Positions 24,574-38,069 are shown, counted from the first letter of the stretch. The stretch: DNA of 64,000 nt from Alloascoidea africana (GCA_030581615.1 JAKTTT010000049.1:62001-126000), one strand, 5' to 3'. Made by a program: numbers and translations. Notes: generated by a model from the letters alone, not told the origin.

Positions 24574-26392
24574 ATGAGTAAGGAAAGATCTTGGCAGATA
24601 TTAGCAGCCGAAAAGCAGCAATCATTGCTTGATTCTATTCCTCGTGAGTGGCGCCTCGGCTCGAATCAAACTCCATCCTCGGAGAAGGACTCAAACGCAG
24701 ATGATTTCATTGACAGGGTCATCGAATCAACAAAAGAACAAGAAATCTGTCATTTACCTCTAAAAGATCTAATAGCTCAACTTGAAACTGGGCGTCTAAC
24801 TGCAGTCGAGGTGGTGCAAGCATTTTCTCATAGAGCTTGTTTGGCGCATCAGTTGGTGAGTGGATAAATCCTGTGCAATTCTTGCTATGATTGTATGATA
24901 GACTGACCTGTCAACATGATGATTGTTAGGTTAACTGTTGTAGTGAGATATTTGTTTCTCGCGCACTACTAAGAGCAAAAGAGCTGGATGAGTACTATGA
25001 AAAGCATCAGAAAACTATGGGGCCGCTACATGGGGTTCCTATATCATTAAAGGTAAGGAACATCAGAAACTGTGAGAAGTCTAACCTGTGTTAACACCAT
25101 TACTAAAGGATCAATTTAATGTTGAAAACTTGCATTCTGCTCTTGGATTTATTGCGCCATTAACCAAGCCTCCTGTTTCCAAATCTGAGGAATCACTTCT
25201 TGTGATGCTGCTTGAGCAAATGGGGGCCGTGTTCTACGTAAAAACGACTGTTCCCATGTCAATGATGTGCTCAGAAACCATTTCCAATGAGCTTGGTTAT
25301 ACGTACAATGTGTTAAACCGAAGATTATCCAGTGGTGGAAGTTCAGGAGGAGAGGCATGCTTGCTTGGTGCACACGCATCGATTCTGGGTTTTGGAACAG
25401 ATATAGGCGGGAGCTTAAGAATTCCGGCATCGTTTGTTGGATGTTATGGCTTCAGACCTTCAAGCGGCAGGTTGCCATATCTCAATGTCTCCAATACGAT
25501 GGATGGACAACCGATCATGCCATCTGTTATAGGACCAATGGCAAGATCACTAGAGGATATCGAATTCATCATGGATTTAATTCTTCAGCAAGAGCCATGG
25601 AAACTTGATGCAAAAGTGGTTCCTATGTCATGGAAAAAGAATATTGAGTTGGAGATAACTCACACCTTTGGAATCATGAAATGGGATACACTTGTGACGC
25701 CACATCCTCCAATTCAACGAGCTATTACCATTATGATTTCTGCTTTACAAAAAGCGGGTCACAATGTGATAGAGTTGGAGCATCCTTACGCAAAGGAGAT
25801 CTACTCCGTTCTATCCGAAATATACCACTCAGACAACTACAAAGAGATCATAAATAGGTGCAAAGAAAGCGGGGAGCCTCTTATCCCCAATCTTCAAAAA
25901 TATGTGGACAAGCCCGATTCGGAGAAAAAGATATTTGATATCGATGCCTATTGGGAGTTGGCAAATAGGAGATATCTTCTCCAGCAGAAATACTTTAGCT
26001 TTTGGAACTCGACAGCTTCGTTGACAAGGTCAGGCAACAAAGTTGACGTTATAATCATGCCTGTGTGGACAAGCGCAAGCTTCAGGCCGATGGATGGGGG
26101 GAAATCAACAGTTTATACCTCTATTCAAAACCTTTTAGATAGTCCAGCCGTGACAATTCCAATCTCTAAAGTTGATAAGAAAGTGGATCTTAAACTCAAC
26201 GACGGAGACTGGAAATGCGTTGATGAAAGAGATCGCATCAACATGCAAACATATGACCCTGAGCTCTTCCACGGCATGCCCGTTTGCCTCCAGGTAACAG
26301 GGAGAAAGTTTGAAGAAGAAAAGGTACTCAAATGCGCCAAAATAGCAGAAGATGCTGTTAGAGCATATCAGAACAGACCACATAAACTGTAA
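24574..26392 (+). CDS. Amidase signature family enzyme (Amd2/acetamidase type), 3 exons
   Basis: Hydrolyses an amide to acid and ammonia; the substrate is unknown. Exons are 24574-24855, 24930-25052 and 25109-26392, giving 562 residues (yeast Amd2 has 549). Splicing restores AHQL-VNCCSEIF and the catalytic-lysine motif GVPISLK-DQFN (Lys at about 135). The glycine/serine motif SSGGSSGGE is at about 209-217, and the nucleophile motif GGSLRIPAS has its Ser at about 237. These give a complete Ser-cisSer-Lys triad. Introns are 74 and 56 nt. The second intron carries a CTAAC branch site at 25081-25085. An upstream in-frame ATG (24538) would add 12 residues; 24574 fits the family better. YIP4 starts only 86 bp after the stop. 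Confidence 0.92.
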
Positions 26393-26478
26393 ATATGTAT
26401 GTAGCAGTTACCCGCCTCCCAAAGTGCCACCATCTAAAAACGCTGGTAGCAGCATCGCCATGTTCAGGTCTGGCCAGC

Positions 26479-27560
26479 ATGTCGAATTCGCAATGGGCCA
26501 GCGTGCCCCAGAAAGTAGATGACGATCCATTCACGATAGACGCAGATGACGATGATGATGAAACGAGATCTCTAGGTCCTCCATCATACTCGCAAGCTAC
26601 ACAGCCATTGTCATCCACAACATATGACCACAAGCCTCGCTATGATGATGACGATGACGATGACTTACTGGCGGATATTGTAGACGACGAGGATTTTGCT
26701 GGTCCTTCAGCAGCAGCGAATATTGCATCAGCACGAATTGAAAGTGACGTGCAACAGCAAGGAGCTGGAGCATCAACTTTGGGAGCTGGGGCACCAGGCT
26801 TTGGTTCCACATTTCAAGGATTTGGAGGATTTAGCAATTTCAGTGCCTTTAACAATTTTGCAAGCACATCTAATGGCACAATTGCTGGTGAGCGGGTAGA
26901 AGAACGACGGTTTACTGGTGGAGATACGCTTGATGAACCAGTCACAACAACACTTATGAGAGATTTGAAGAAAACGGGGAAACGGTTGATGGTAGTCGTG
27001 TGGCCCAGATTGCTCAACAAGTATATTCCAGAGTCAACCACTCAGGCGATTGAGGGCACAATGAGCGGTGCTTTGCTTCATGAGTGGGATCTATGGTATG
27101 TTAAAATCACACAGAGTGTTTGCCAGTAGTGGTGGTTTGAAACTAATCTGTTTTTAGGGGTCCATTGGCATTTTGTCTTTTGTATTCGTTAGTCCTCGCG
27201 ATAATTGCACCAGATAAACAGTCATCAGTTGTGTTTTCAGGCACGTTTGTGCTGATCTGGTTAGGGCTTGGTCTAACAACTTTGAACATTCAGCTTTTGG
27301 GTGGAACAATCTCTTACTTCCATGCACTATCTATCATCGGCTATTCCTTGTTCCCGATAGTGATTGCCTCCGTGTTTAGCACTTTCATTAAGCTTCGTTT
27401 GGTTAGGCTGTTTATCGATCTGTTTTTTGTTGGTTGGGGTCTCTATTCTGCAACCTATTCGTTAAGAAATTGTGGCGTCTTACCGAATCGACTGGTCTTG
27501 GCCATTTACCCAGTCGGATTATTCTTCATTGCTCTAGGATGGTTGTGTATTGTTACATAG
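26479..27560 (+). CDS. YIP4: Yip1-domain Golgi membrane protein (Yip4/YIPF6), 2 exons
   Basis: Rab-interacting membrane protein of ER-Golgi transport. Exons are 26479-27095 and 27158-27560, giving 339 residues. The donor GTATGT and AACTAAT branch region splice to give HEWDLW-GPLAFCLLYS, the diagnostic Yip4/YIPF6 junction. The N-terminal 120 residues are acidic (runs of Asp) and Gly/Phe-rich. TLDEPVTTTLMRDLKKTGKRL follows in two parts, then five hydrophobic spans in exon 2, including LLGGTISYFHALSIIGYSLFP and a final LAIYPVGLFFIALGWL. An in-frame ATG only 3 bp after the amidase stop (26395) is unlikely to be used. Human YIPF6 shows the same order but a shorter N-terminus. Confidence 0.9.
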
Positions 27561-27798
27561 AGTTGTTATTCTCTTGGGAAAGTTTTGGATTTACAATTTT
27601 TATGTAGCAGAAGAAGGTGTCACTTTTAATGTCGCATCACACGGGTTAAAATGGTTGCGAATTTCTCTGATCAGGTTATAGAGAATGAGAGACAACAAAA
27701 GATAAAATGAGAGAGAGAGAAAATAGAATGCAGATTTTGTTGGTATGGTTCGTATTTTTGTACGTTTATAACAATACATTGGATGAAAAAGATTGGTC

Positions 27799-30597
27799 TC
27801 ATGAAGTATCCCCGAACAAAGCCATATCCATATTAGAACTTATATCCCAACACCAATTGTTGAACCATGCCAGGTTGTATTCCATATCCATCAAATTCTT
27901 GGTCTCGCCTTCTGATCCAAAATATGGCGAGGCATTAGAAAGGTCATTATTACTAGAAGGCGTAAGGGAAATTGTATTTTCAGCAAGTAGGGAAGGAGAA
28001 TTGTCGTGTGTATTTTGATTAGAATTGGCTAAAGAGGTGGAAGATAGAGGTTGGTTAAGGTTTGGAAGCTCATGTTGTAGTTTTGGCGGTAGCAGCTCCG
28101 AATACCGTACATAACTTGTTTCATTCCCATTTCCATTCCCATTTTGAGTATTACTCAATGGAGGGAAAATGTTATCCACGGTCACATTACCCAAGTTGGT
28201 CTGGGTAGATAACAAGGACGTGGCTCCGGGAGTAGACGAAGCGGTTGGGGTTGACGTATTAGCCTGACTCCAATACTCGGGATTCCTCAGTCGGGATGTA
28301 AAGTTTTCGCCAACTTTCCCCAGTTGGCCAAATCTCGTTTTGTTCACTTCTTTGCTTCCATGGTCAATTCCAGCTTTTGCAATTGCACTCATGGATTCTT
28401 CCATTCTCAAATATGTCATGTGGTTAAAAGTTTTCAGAGCCCAAAGGCATTCTTTTGCCATGTGGAAAGTATTCATTTGACAAATTTCAGTGAGTATTTT
28501 GATCGTTTTGGATAATTGTTCGTTGCATTCGGACAAGTAGAGGCCCGAATTGATACATATGACAAAAGTAGATCCGGCAACGTAGAGGGAAGAAAGCGGC
28601 AACCACCAGGGTGATAAAATCTTTTGTGAAGAAACAAGCGTCTCAACGGTGTTCACCATGCCCTTTGCCGCTTCCAAACATGCTTTACGACTTGAACCAG
28701 GAGCCTGTGTATCCAGCGAAATCAGAGGGAATAGGGACCTTGCATGGAGCTCAAAGCAAGTATTGTAATAAGTCAATCTCAAATGGGCAACCAATGCTGG
28801 ATTCCACTTTTGAGTCTCGTGGTTGTAAGATTCCAGTTCCTCAAGAGAATTCTCCCAATCGGAAAGCCCAGCATGGGTACTCTGTAAGACCGATCTGGGC
28901 ATGCCTTCTCGAGATCCACCAATTCTCAAGTTCTCAAGCATCATGGTCAGTCGCAGAAACGTATGGGACAGTTTGTTGTTCCAGCCGTCATCCTCTTCTT
29001 CAAAGTTTGCCCTGGGCCAAGGCAAGGTGACCTCACTATCGCTGAGACAGAACGGTCTACCCATTTCTGTGCATATCAGCCTGTCCATCATGTAACAGCT
29101 CCAAAAGACCCGTTTCCGTTTCAGAAGCTCATACTTTAGTTTCACAAACTGATTAACTTTCAAATTCAGTCCCATTCCTTTACACATATGGGTTGCCTGG
29201 CCCAGGGCCGCCCAACAAGAAGTTTGTCGATGGCATATCCGCAAGTACAAAGTGATAAGTAACCAGCCTTGTAAGATTTCAACACTTTCACATTCAAACG
29301 ACATTGATTGAATCGCCTGATGTGCATCTTCAAAAAGGCGTTCTTCCAATCCCTTTTCATATTTTTTCTCTCCACCACTTGTAAATTCTGAGAATCGCAT
29401 TGCAAGACAACAAACGATATGGATCAAGGCGGTGAAGAGGCGGATTTCAGGTTCCGTATCCGGACGATGGAAATATTTGTTATACTGTACCAGAAATACA
29501 GATTCATGAAGAATGCAGAAAAGTGGATTTACTTCACGTAGAAAATAGTCAATCAGAAATCGACCAAGTTCTTTATCCACAAGCTCTGGAGTGCTCCCCA
29601 ATTTGATCGGATTCAAATAGTGTTTCCCTGACATGTTCCAACCATACCGCGTAACTCTTGGAGAATGTACCAGTTTTTGATGCTCGGGGGTCAAGTTCAT
29701 CCGTAGATATTTTCCGATTCGTGATGTTAGCGAGAGAGTGTATTTCTTACCAACTCTACCCTTTGAAGTCCAGAAAAATCGTACATCGCCGCCGTTGTTA
29801 TCCAGTTCCTTGCCATTGTGATGACTGTTCCCATTCGAATTTATGCTATTGATATTGATGTCATTGCTGGCGGTCTCTGTGAAAGCCTGTCCCGTCTCAA
29901 AACTGGCTCTGTCCAGATCCGAGGAGGCGCGAGTCAACACTGTTGTATTCACTTTCGCCAGAATTGATTCTAGGTTGTAAATCCGTGCCCTCAGGTGGTC
30001 TATCGTTTCGCTTGTTCCTGTCGTCTCGCCGCCGCCGATATGAAACTCGGCACCTTTCAATGTCTGACCCCCGGCTTCAGTCTCGGTTCTTATAGAAGAT
30101 GCTCTGCTGTTGCTGTCATTGGTGGTTGGTTTCAATCCATTTTTGCCGCTTGAAGCGACAGCGACTGTGTTGGAAGTGGTGGTCGTGGTCGTGGTGCCAG
30201 TTGTTGGAGACAAGGACACGGAAGATGATCCAGCCGCTGCTGCCGCTGAGTGTTGTTCCCCAATGATTGGATCCGGGCCCTCTATAGTAATAACAGATTT
30301 CGTTCCATCATCGTTTAACTTTAAGTATGTGGTTGTCATTTTCCCCGCGTTAAAATAGGTGTAGGCACATTGAGCTTCGTTTTTAAGACAATGGGCACAG
30401 GGTAATTTCCCATTACATTTGATCTTGTGTTTTTTGCATCGGTTACAGGCTTTGGAAACACGAAGTCGAGGTCGTTTGTTTTTACCCACTGTGAGGGAGG
30501 AGGAATCGTTAGGATGCGCCAACATCGGCATGGTAGGCATCGACATCGGGATCTCGGGATCCGACGTGTTGGCCCGCTTCGCAGGGAAAGAAGTCAT
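27799..30597 (-). CDS. Zn2Cys6 fungal transcription factor
   Basis: Sequence-specific nuclear regulator of 932 residues in one exon, from the first ATG at 30597. The binuclear zinc cluster CNRCKKHKIKCNG-LPCAHC (second half ending at C77) spans residues 51-77, preceded by a basic stretch. Next come Ser/Thr/Gly-rich linkers with Thr and Asn repeats and a short dimerisation heptad region (DHLRARIYNLESILAKV). The middle-homology (Fungal_trans) domain follows, about 360-700 (for example FLIDYFLREVNPLFCILHESVF and MGRPFCLSDSEVTLPWP). The C-terminus is Asn/Ser-rich and ends in an acidic, tryptophan-containing tail, a possible activation domain. The target genes cannot be read from the sequence. It converges with YIP4 (stops 238 bp apart). 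I cannot assign a named orthologue. Confidence 0.88.
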   Translation of the reverse strand: MTSFPAKRANTSDPEIPMSMPTMPMLAHPNDSSSLTVGKNKRPRLRVSKACNRCKKHKIKCNGKLPCAHCLKNEAQCAYTYFNAGKMTTTYLKLNDDGTKSVITIEGPDPIIGEQHSAAAAAGSSSVSLSPTTGTTTTTTTSNTVAVASSGKNGLKPTTNDSNSRASSIRTETEAGGQTLKGAEFHIGGGETTGTSETIDHLRARIYNLESILAKVNTTVLTRASSDLDRASFETGQAFTETASNDININSINSNGNSHHNGKELDNNGGDVRFFWTSKGRVGKKYTLSLTSRIGKYLRMNLTPEHQKLVHSPRVTRYGWNMSGKHYLNPIKLGSTPELVDKELGRFLIDYFLREVNPLFCILHESVFLVQYNKYFHRPDTEPEIRLFTALIHIVCCLAMRFSEFTSGGEKKYEKGLEERLFEDAHQAIQSMSFECESVEILQGWLLITLYLRICHRQTSCWAALGQATHMCKGMGLNLKVNQFVKLKYELLKRKRVFWSCYMMDRLICTEMGRPFCLSDSEVTLPWPRANFEEEDDGWNNKLSHTFLRLTMMLENLRIGGSREGMPRSVLQSTHAGLSDWENSLEELESYNHETQKWNPALVAHLRLTYYNTCFELHARSLFPLISLDTQAPGSSRKACLEAAKGMVNTVETLVSSQKILSPWWLPLSSLYVAGSTFVICINSGLYLSECNEQLSKTIKILTEICQMNTFHMAKECLWALKTFNHMTYLRMEESMSAIAKAGIDHGSKEVNKTRFGQLGKVGENFTSRLRNPEYWSQANTSTPTASSTPGATSLLSTQTNLGNVTVDNIFPPLSNTQNGNGNGNETSYVRYSELLPPKLQHELPNLNQPLSSTSLANSNQNTHDNSPSLLAENTISLTPSSNNDLSNASPYFGSEGETKNLMDMEYNLAWFNNWCWDISSNMDMALFGDTS

Positions 30598-31913
30598 GTT
30601 CGCAGTCCAGCAAGTTGGGGGATTTCGTCCACTCTGTTTACTCCCCAGGAGCAGGAATAAAGTTGGCTGTGCTTCGCAGATTGTTCGTTGGTGATGATGC
30701 CCTCGTTGCACCTCCAGAGTGGAGGGTGTGTGGGTGTTCTGATTGTAGGAACGGAATGAGTGAAAAAAGGATCCATGTGGTAAGCAGATAAAAAGGAGAT
30801 GGGCTTAGAACAACTGATGGCATCTCCCCCATCAGTGGTCAGTCGGTAATCGTGAGTGATGGTAGTGGTACTAAACACAAACATCATCATCATAAAGGTC
30901 AGGTCAAATTCAAAGTGCATTATCGCTTCTTTTAAGTTGGGGTACGTTTTCATGGTTGATCATGAAAGAGGTCCATCGTCAGGCTATTTGTTTCAAGTTC
31001 TGTTTCTGTATCAAGCACAAGGATCGGGAGACGGATCTAGCAATTTTGGGGGGTTGATGTGACCTATTGCATTATCGTCATCTCCCAAAAACACAATTTG
31101 AAATCAGGTTTGCCAAGAATGATTTATCTATACTATCTGCAATTCAACTCTGAGAATCTACAATCGCCCATTATATACCACTCATTGGGGATTGAACAAC
31201 TATCAACTGTAAATGATTATTAGTTAGCTTTATTATTAGATTAAATCACAATGTAGTCTCGCTAATAGGTTAGGGTAGGATACTAATAGTTGATATAATA
31301 AAAACGTTGTAAAAAGGGAAACAAAAGTGAAAAGTGAAAAAAGAATTAGTATTGAGACCCTTCTTTCTTCAAGCAATAAGTTTCTCATTCCAAAACAGAT
31401 ATCAACATTTCAAACTTGACACATACGTACTCACGTACAAAAAAAAAAAAAAGGATATAGATAAAACAGAAAAGTCAAGGTCAAGGACAAACAAGAGGAC
31501 GGAGAAATATAGATAGATGGCTAGGAAGGGTAGGATTTTAAAAAAAATTAAAAAAAGGAAGAGAAACAGAGGATGTGTTGAGCAAGAAGAATGCCCACCA
31601 AATTATTAGCAAAGAACAGCGGAGGGATTATAACCGGAGGAGGGAAGAGTCAAAACAATCTTCATCTAAATAAGAGAAGAAAAATCATAATGCAATCACA
31701 AGCAATAACAAAAAATCTTCGTCTTGATAGATTTCAATTCAATAAGTTTACCTTCAAAAAAACAGTTCATTTGCCTTTCAGTTGTAGCAGGATCTGGAAA
31801 AGATTAGGAATTAAATTTTTTTTTACTCCTTCTTCCATTCTTCTCTGCCACAGTTATTCAAGCAAAGGAAATTTCATTCAAGTCTCCTTAGGAATATGAA
31901 TGGAGGAATTTGT
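30598..31913. other. Intergenic region upstream of the Zn2Cys6 gene
   Basis: 1.3 kb that carries the promoter of the zinc-cluster regulator (minus strand) and the 3' flank of the next gene. It contains a 13-nt A run (31440-31452) and several other A tracts at 31310-31560. No conserved coding exon or RNA gene was recognised. The short frames at 30419-30694 and 31591-31899 look like chance. Confidence 0.5.
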
Positions 31914-33689
31914 TTAATCTTTCTTCTCTGGGACAGCCTCCTTCTTTGGCTCTTCCTTCTTGGTCTCCTCAACAACAGCTGCAGCAACAGGTTCAGCAAC
32001 CTCTTCTTTCTTGGGCTCTTCCTTCTTGGATTCCTCGGCAATAGGAGCAACTTCGGGCTCTACCTTGTCCTCGGCTTTTGGAGCTTCAACGGCTTCTTCC
32101 TTGGCAGGCTCTGCGGGCTTCTCGGCCTTCTCGGCCTTGTCAGGGGAACCGCCAAAGAAGCTTCGTCGACGGATGTTGCCAAAAATGGAGTTGCGAATGC
32201 TTCGGCCTCTCTTAGGAGCCTCAGGTTCCTTCTTGGTCTCCTTGGCTGGCTCTTCAACCTCTTCCTTCTTGGCAGTAACGGGCTCTTCAACCTTGGTCTC
32301 TGGCTCCTTTGGAGCTTCAATAACATCAGCGGCAGGAGCAGCAACATCAGCATCAGCAGGAGCAGCAGCCTCTTCCTTGGCTTCAACAGCAGGTTCCTCT
32401 TTGGCAGCCTCGGGCTTTGCGGGCTCCTCAGCTTCCTCCTTCTTAGCAGCAGGTTCGGCCTCCTTTACAGGCTCATCCTCCTTCTTCTCAGCGGTAACAG
32501 GAGAAGCGGATTTTTCCTTCTCGTGGAAAGAGAAATGGGGGAGCTTGGAGAAGAAGCTGAATCTCTTCTTGTGCTTCTTGGCCTTGTCTTCTTCAGAGGG
32601 TTCTGCCTTCTCGCCAGCAGCAGCAGTGGCGGTCTCTGGAGCTGTAGCATCAGCGGCAGCCTCAGTAGGTTTGGACTCATCTGGAGAGCTTGTTCCTGCA
32701 GCAGGGGTCTCAGAAGCCTCAGTGGCCTTCTCCTCGGGGACAGCAGCGACAGGAGCTTCAGCAGCATCAGCAGCCTTGGCCTCGCCTTCAACGGGCTTCT
32801 TGGCTTCTCCCTTGTCATCCAATTCACTGGCCAAGGTCAGGCTGTTGACAGCATCGGTGTAGAAGCTGCTGCCCTTCTTCTCAGGCTCAGCAGTGGTCTC
32901 AGTTGCAGCTACTGGGGCACCTGCAGCAGCAGCGGCGGCCTTCTCTCCCTCAGCATCAGGAAGAGATGGCTTTTCTTCATCCTTAGCGACAGCCTTGGAG
33001 GTTGATGCCTCAGCCTTTGCCTTTTCCTCCTTCTCAGCTTCAGCAGCAGCCTTTGCCTTTGCCTCTTCCTCAGCTTTAGCCTTTGCCTTTTCGGCTTTTT
33101 CCTTCTCCTTCTTTTCCTTCTCAGCCTTGGCCTTTGCCTCCTTTTCTTGCTTAGCCAACAGTTTCTGCTTTTCCTTCTTTTCCTTTTCTTCTTGCTTTCT
33201 CTTCTTTTCGGCCTCCTTACGCTCCTCCTTCTCCTTCTTATGGGCAGGATTGGACGATAGAGGTTCCTTTAGAGATTCCAAGAACTTTTTGGCTCTCTCC
33301 TTGACAGCAGGGGAGGTGGATCTGGAAGCACTTTCCTTCTTTTCTTCAGCAGGTTTTGATTCCTCAGTGGCAGCAGCAGCATCAGCAGAGGATTCTGGTT
33401 CAGCGGTCTTCTCGTTGGCTTCGGGCTTTGGCTCTGCCGGTGCCTCAGTGACGGGTTCAGCATCCTTGGGGGCGCTTGATTCAGCAGCTTTTTCTATAGG
33501 GGCAGATTCCTCTTTTGATTCAGCAGCAGGAGCAGGAGCAGCGGCAGGGGCAGCAGCAGCAGCAGGCTTTTCCTCTTCAGCGACTGGGGTTGGATCAGCA
33601 GCTGGAGCAGCAACAGCTGGAGCGGGAGCAGTGGTAGGCTCAGTAGGAGTGGGTGGCACCACAGGGGTTTCGGTCGCTGGTGTGGACAT
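31914..33689 (-). CDS. Ala/Glu/Lys-rich low-complexity protein with basic SFF motifs
   Basis: 591 residues, one exon, no recognised domain. Composition is dominated by Ala, Glu, Lys and Pro in imperfect KEEPxxEAK-type repeats. The central part (about 140-240) is a highly charged predicted single helix (KKEKEKAEKAKAKAEEEAKAK). Two short hydrophobic-basic islands stand out: KKHKKRFSFFSKLPHFSFHEK and RNSIFGNIRRRSFFGG, spaced about 110 residues apart. They look like membrane- or kinase-targeted patches. No signal peptide or TM segment is seen. The strong codon bias to GCT/GCC and GAG/GAA leaves long stop-free frames on the other strand, which are not genes. It could be a cell-cortex or stress protein, but the sequence does not say. 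The start is the only upstream ATG. Confidence 0.75.
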   Translation of the reverse strand: MSTPATETPVVPPTPTEPTTAPAPAVAAPAADPTPVAEEEKPAAAAAPAAAPAPAAESKEESAPIEKAAESSAPKDAEPVTEAPAEPKPEANEKTAEPESSADAAAATEESKPAEEKKESASRSTSPAVKERAKKFLESLKEPLSSNPAHKKEKEERKEAEKKRKQEEKEKKEKQKLLAKQEKEAKAKAEKEKKEKEKAEKAKAKAEEEAKAKAAAEAEKEEKAKAEASTSKAVAKDEEKPSLPDAEGEKAAAAAAGAPVAATETTAEPEKKGSSFYTDAVNSLTLASELDDKGEAKKPVEGEAKAADAAEAPVAAVPEEKATEASETPAAGTSSPDESKPTEAAADATAPETATAAAGEKAEPSEEDKAKKHKKRFSFFSKLPHFSFHEKEKSASPVTAEKKEDEPVKEAEPAAKKEEAEEPAKPEAAKEEPAVEAKEEAAAPADADVAAPAADVIEAPKEPETKVEEPVTAKKEEVEEPAKETKKEPEAPKRGRSIRNSIFGNIRRRSFFGGSPDKAEKAEKPAEPAKEEAVEAPKAEDKVEPEVAPIAEESKKEEPKKEEVAEPVAAAVVEETKKEEPKKEAVPEKKD

Positions 33690-35474
33690 TATAGAGCTAA
33701 TTTGGAACTAAGTAGTTGTGAGGGAAGAGCTGGTTCAATGTAGTAAGTACCTGGCAGGGAGGATTGAAGTATGAATTAAAGAGGAGAATGTTGGGAAGTA
33801 CCTGGGAGAGACAGGACTGGATTGATTGAACAAGAATCTGGTGGTATTAAAGATTAAAGTCTCTGGACAGGGAAAGGAAGTAGGAGAAGAAGAGAGAGAA
33901 AAAAGGGAGGAAGAGTAAAAATAAACAGGACACTGGAATGTGCACCAAAAGGGAATTCTTGCGAATCACAGTTTGGAATGCAGCCCCGGTCACGTGGCGA
34001 GAAGAAAAAACACAGCTGCCGCCGCCGCAGAGGCCCGTCCGGGCACCGGGGCGCACCCGGTGAAAACAGCGGCCCGTGTCCACGTGCCGCCGGCCTGAGC
34101 GCCGCCGCACGCCTCACGCGGCCAGCCCTGCGATGGCGGCGGGCGCCTGTCTCGCCCTCGCCCTCGCCCTCGCCTTGCCCTCGCTAGCTCGGCGCTACCC
34201 TGTCGCGCTACCTTGTCGCGCTTCCCTTGTCGTTGTGCTGGACAACTCCTGTAGGCCTGTGGACGTCGAAGGGGCCTAATGGCCAGGCGCTGGGTCTGGG
34301 TCTGGATCTGGAGCACCAGTGCCAGGGCCTGATCTGGGCAGGGGACATCGCGGTCACTGCGTCCAGCGTGCCGGTGCGTCTGGCCCGAGACATGGCCCGA
34401 GAGGACCCGCCTGGCCCGGCGGTTAAGGTTCTGGGTGGAGGCTAAACGCCCAAAACGGCCAGAAACAGGGCTTCCGAGCTGGAGCTGGCCAGCTGGCCAG
34501 CTAGCTCGCGGTCCAGCACGAGAGCATGAATCATGAACAGGCCCGGGACGAGACGAGACGAGACGAACGAGACGAGTCCCAGCGGGCAGCGGACAGGCTG
34601 CCAGCGGACAGGCTGCCAGCGGCAATGACTCTGGCCGGCGCAGTTACGCTCGCTCGCCCTGCGTTCAGGCTCAAACAGACGTGCTGAAACAGGACCGGGC
34701 CAAGTCACCAGACCACCTCTCTGCGATCATCCACCACCATATTCATATTCATATTCATATTCATGATCACAATCAGCCAGCAGCGGAGGGTCTGCCGCAC
34801 TCTCGGACCGCGTTCCATCCCATCCTCGTCGGTCGCGAGCATAATATTTGCTCTGCGTGTGATCACCCACCGCCAAGCTAACCCAATCCAATCCAATCCA
34901 ATCCAATCCGACTCATGTGCAATTCCAATTCCAATGCCAAATCTCAATCCCAATCCCAATTCAACCTCACTGATCCCAATTGTCCTTTACTGTGCGGCTT
35001 GGTGATGCAAGCACGCCAACTTCGTACCACTGATTCATCCTTCACCCTTCTGCTCTGGCCTGATTCTGATTCTGATTTTACTTTTGCTTTTGATTCTGTC
35101 CCCTTCCCTGTTCTCAACTCATCTTATCGTTATCGGTGTTAAACCTAGACACAACCACAACACAAAAAAAAAAGAAAAAATTTCCCAATTTTTTTAAAAC
35201 CTAGACAGGGTAGTGTGCTAGGTCTACTCGTCTAAACCCTCCCTATTGAAATCAATCTCTACACAGACAGCTCACACTTTAAACACAATATAGACCTTGT
35301 CTAGAATCTTCGTGCGTGTTTTTTTGACCGTAAATAGAAAATAGACCTATTTATCCCATTTTCTACTTCATTCATACATTTCAAAATCCGTTTATATTAC
35401 TATAATAGAACCTCTCTAACACTCACTCACTCACTGCTCTACCTTCAATAATACACTTTCCTCGTTTGTTTGAT
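33690..35474. other. 1.8-kb intergenic region with a GC-rich island and microsatellites
   Basis: Between two minus-strand genes. About 33980-34700 is strikingly GC- and CpG-rich compared with the roughly 40% GC around it. It is studded with tandem motifs: GACGA units (about 34545-34575), a GACAGGCTGCCAGCG unit repeated (about 34590-34622), ATTCAT units (34739-34766) and AATCC units (34879-34910). CACGTG occurs at 33991-33996 and 34081-34086. The only long frame inside (34625-33990, minus, 211 codons) has a composition that tracks the GC bias and no recognisable domain. It may be the promoter of the Ala/Glu/Lys-rich gene. Confidence 0.6.
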
Positions 35475-37968
<2,494 letters not shown>

Positions 37969-38069
37969 TGCTCCGTGGGAGGCTCGAACTCTCGACCTTC
38001 AGATCACACGTTATCGTGAGACACGGATATAATATGAGACTGACGCTCTACCAACTGAGCCAACGAAGC
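37969..38069 (-). tRNA. Elongator tRNA-Met (CAT) with a 28-nt intron
   Basis: The mature part closely matches yeast elongator tRNA-Met: GCTTCGTTGGCTCAG, anticodon arm CAGTCTCATA, then ATCTGAAGGTCGAGAGTTCG and GGAGCA. The acceptor stem pairs GCTTCGT with ACGGAGC. A 28-nt insertion directly after the base 3' of the anticodon (standard position 37/38) contains CACGATAACGTG, which can form the expected bulge-helix-bulge. A pol III T-run lies just downstream on the minus strand (about 37962-37968). The S. cerevisiae gene has no intron. Confidence 0.93.

Noticed and set aside
32893-33711. 272-codon plus-strand open frame, and another at 31896-33005
   Set aside because: Both lie antisense to the Ala/Glu/Lys-rich gene. 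They exist because its codon bias (GCN, GAG, AAG) avoids stops on the opposite strand. Their products are Ser/Ala or Leu/Gly repeats with no domain.
33990-34625. 211-codon minus-strand frame in the GC-rich island
   Set aside because: GC-rich DNA has few stop codons. The product is Arg/Pro/Ala-rich, follows the tandem repeats and shows no motif.
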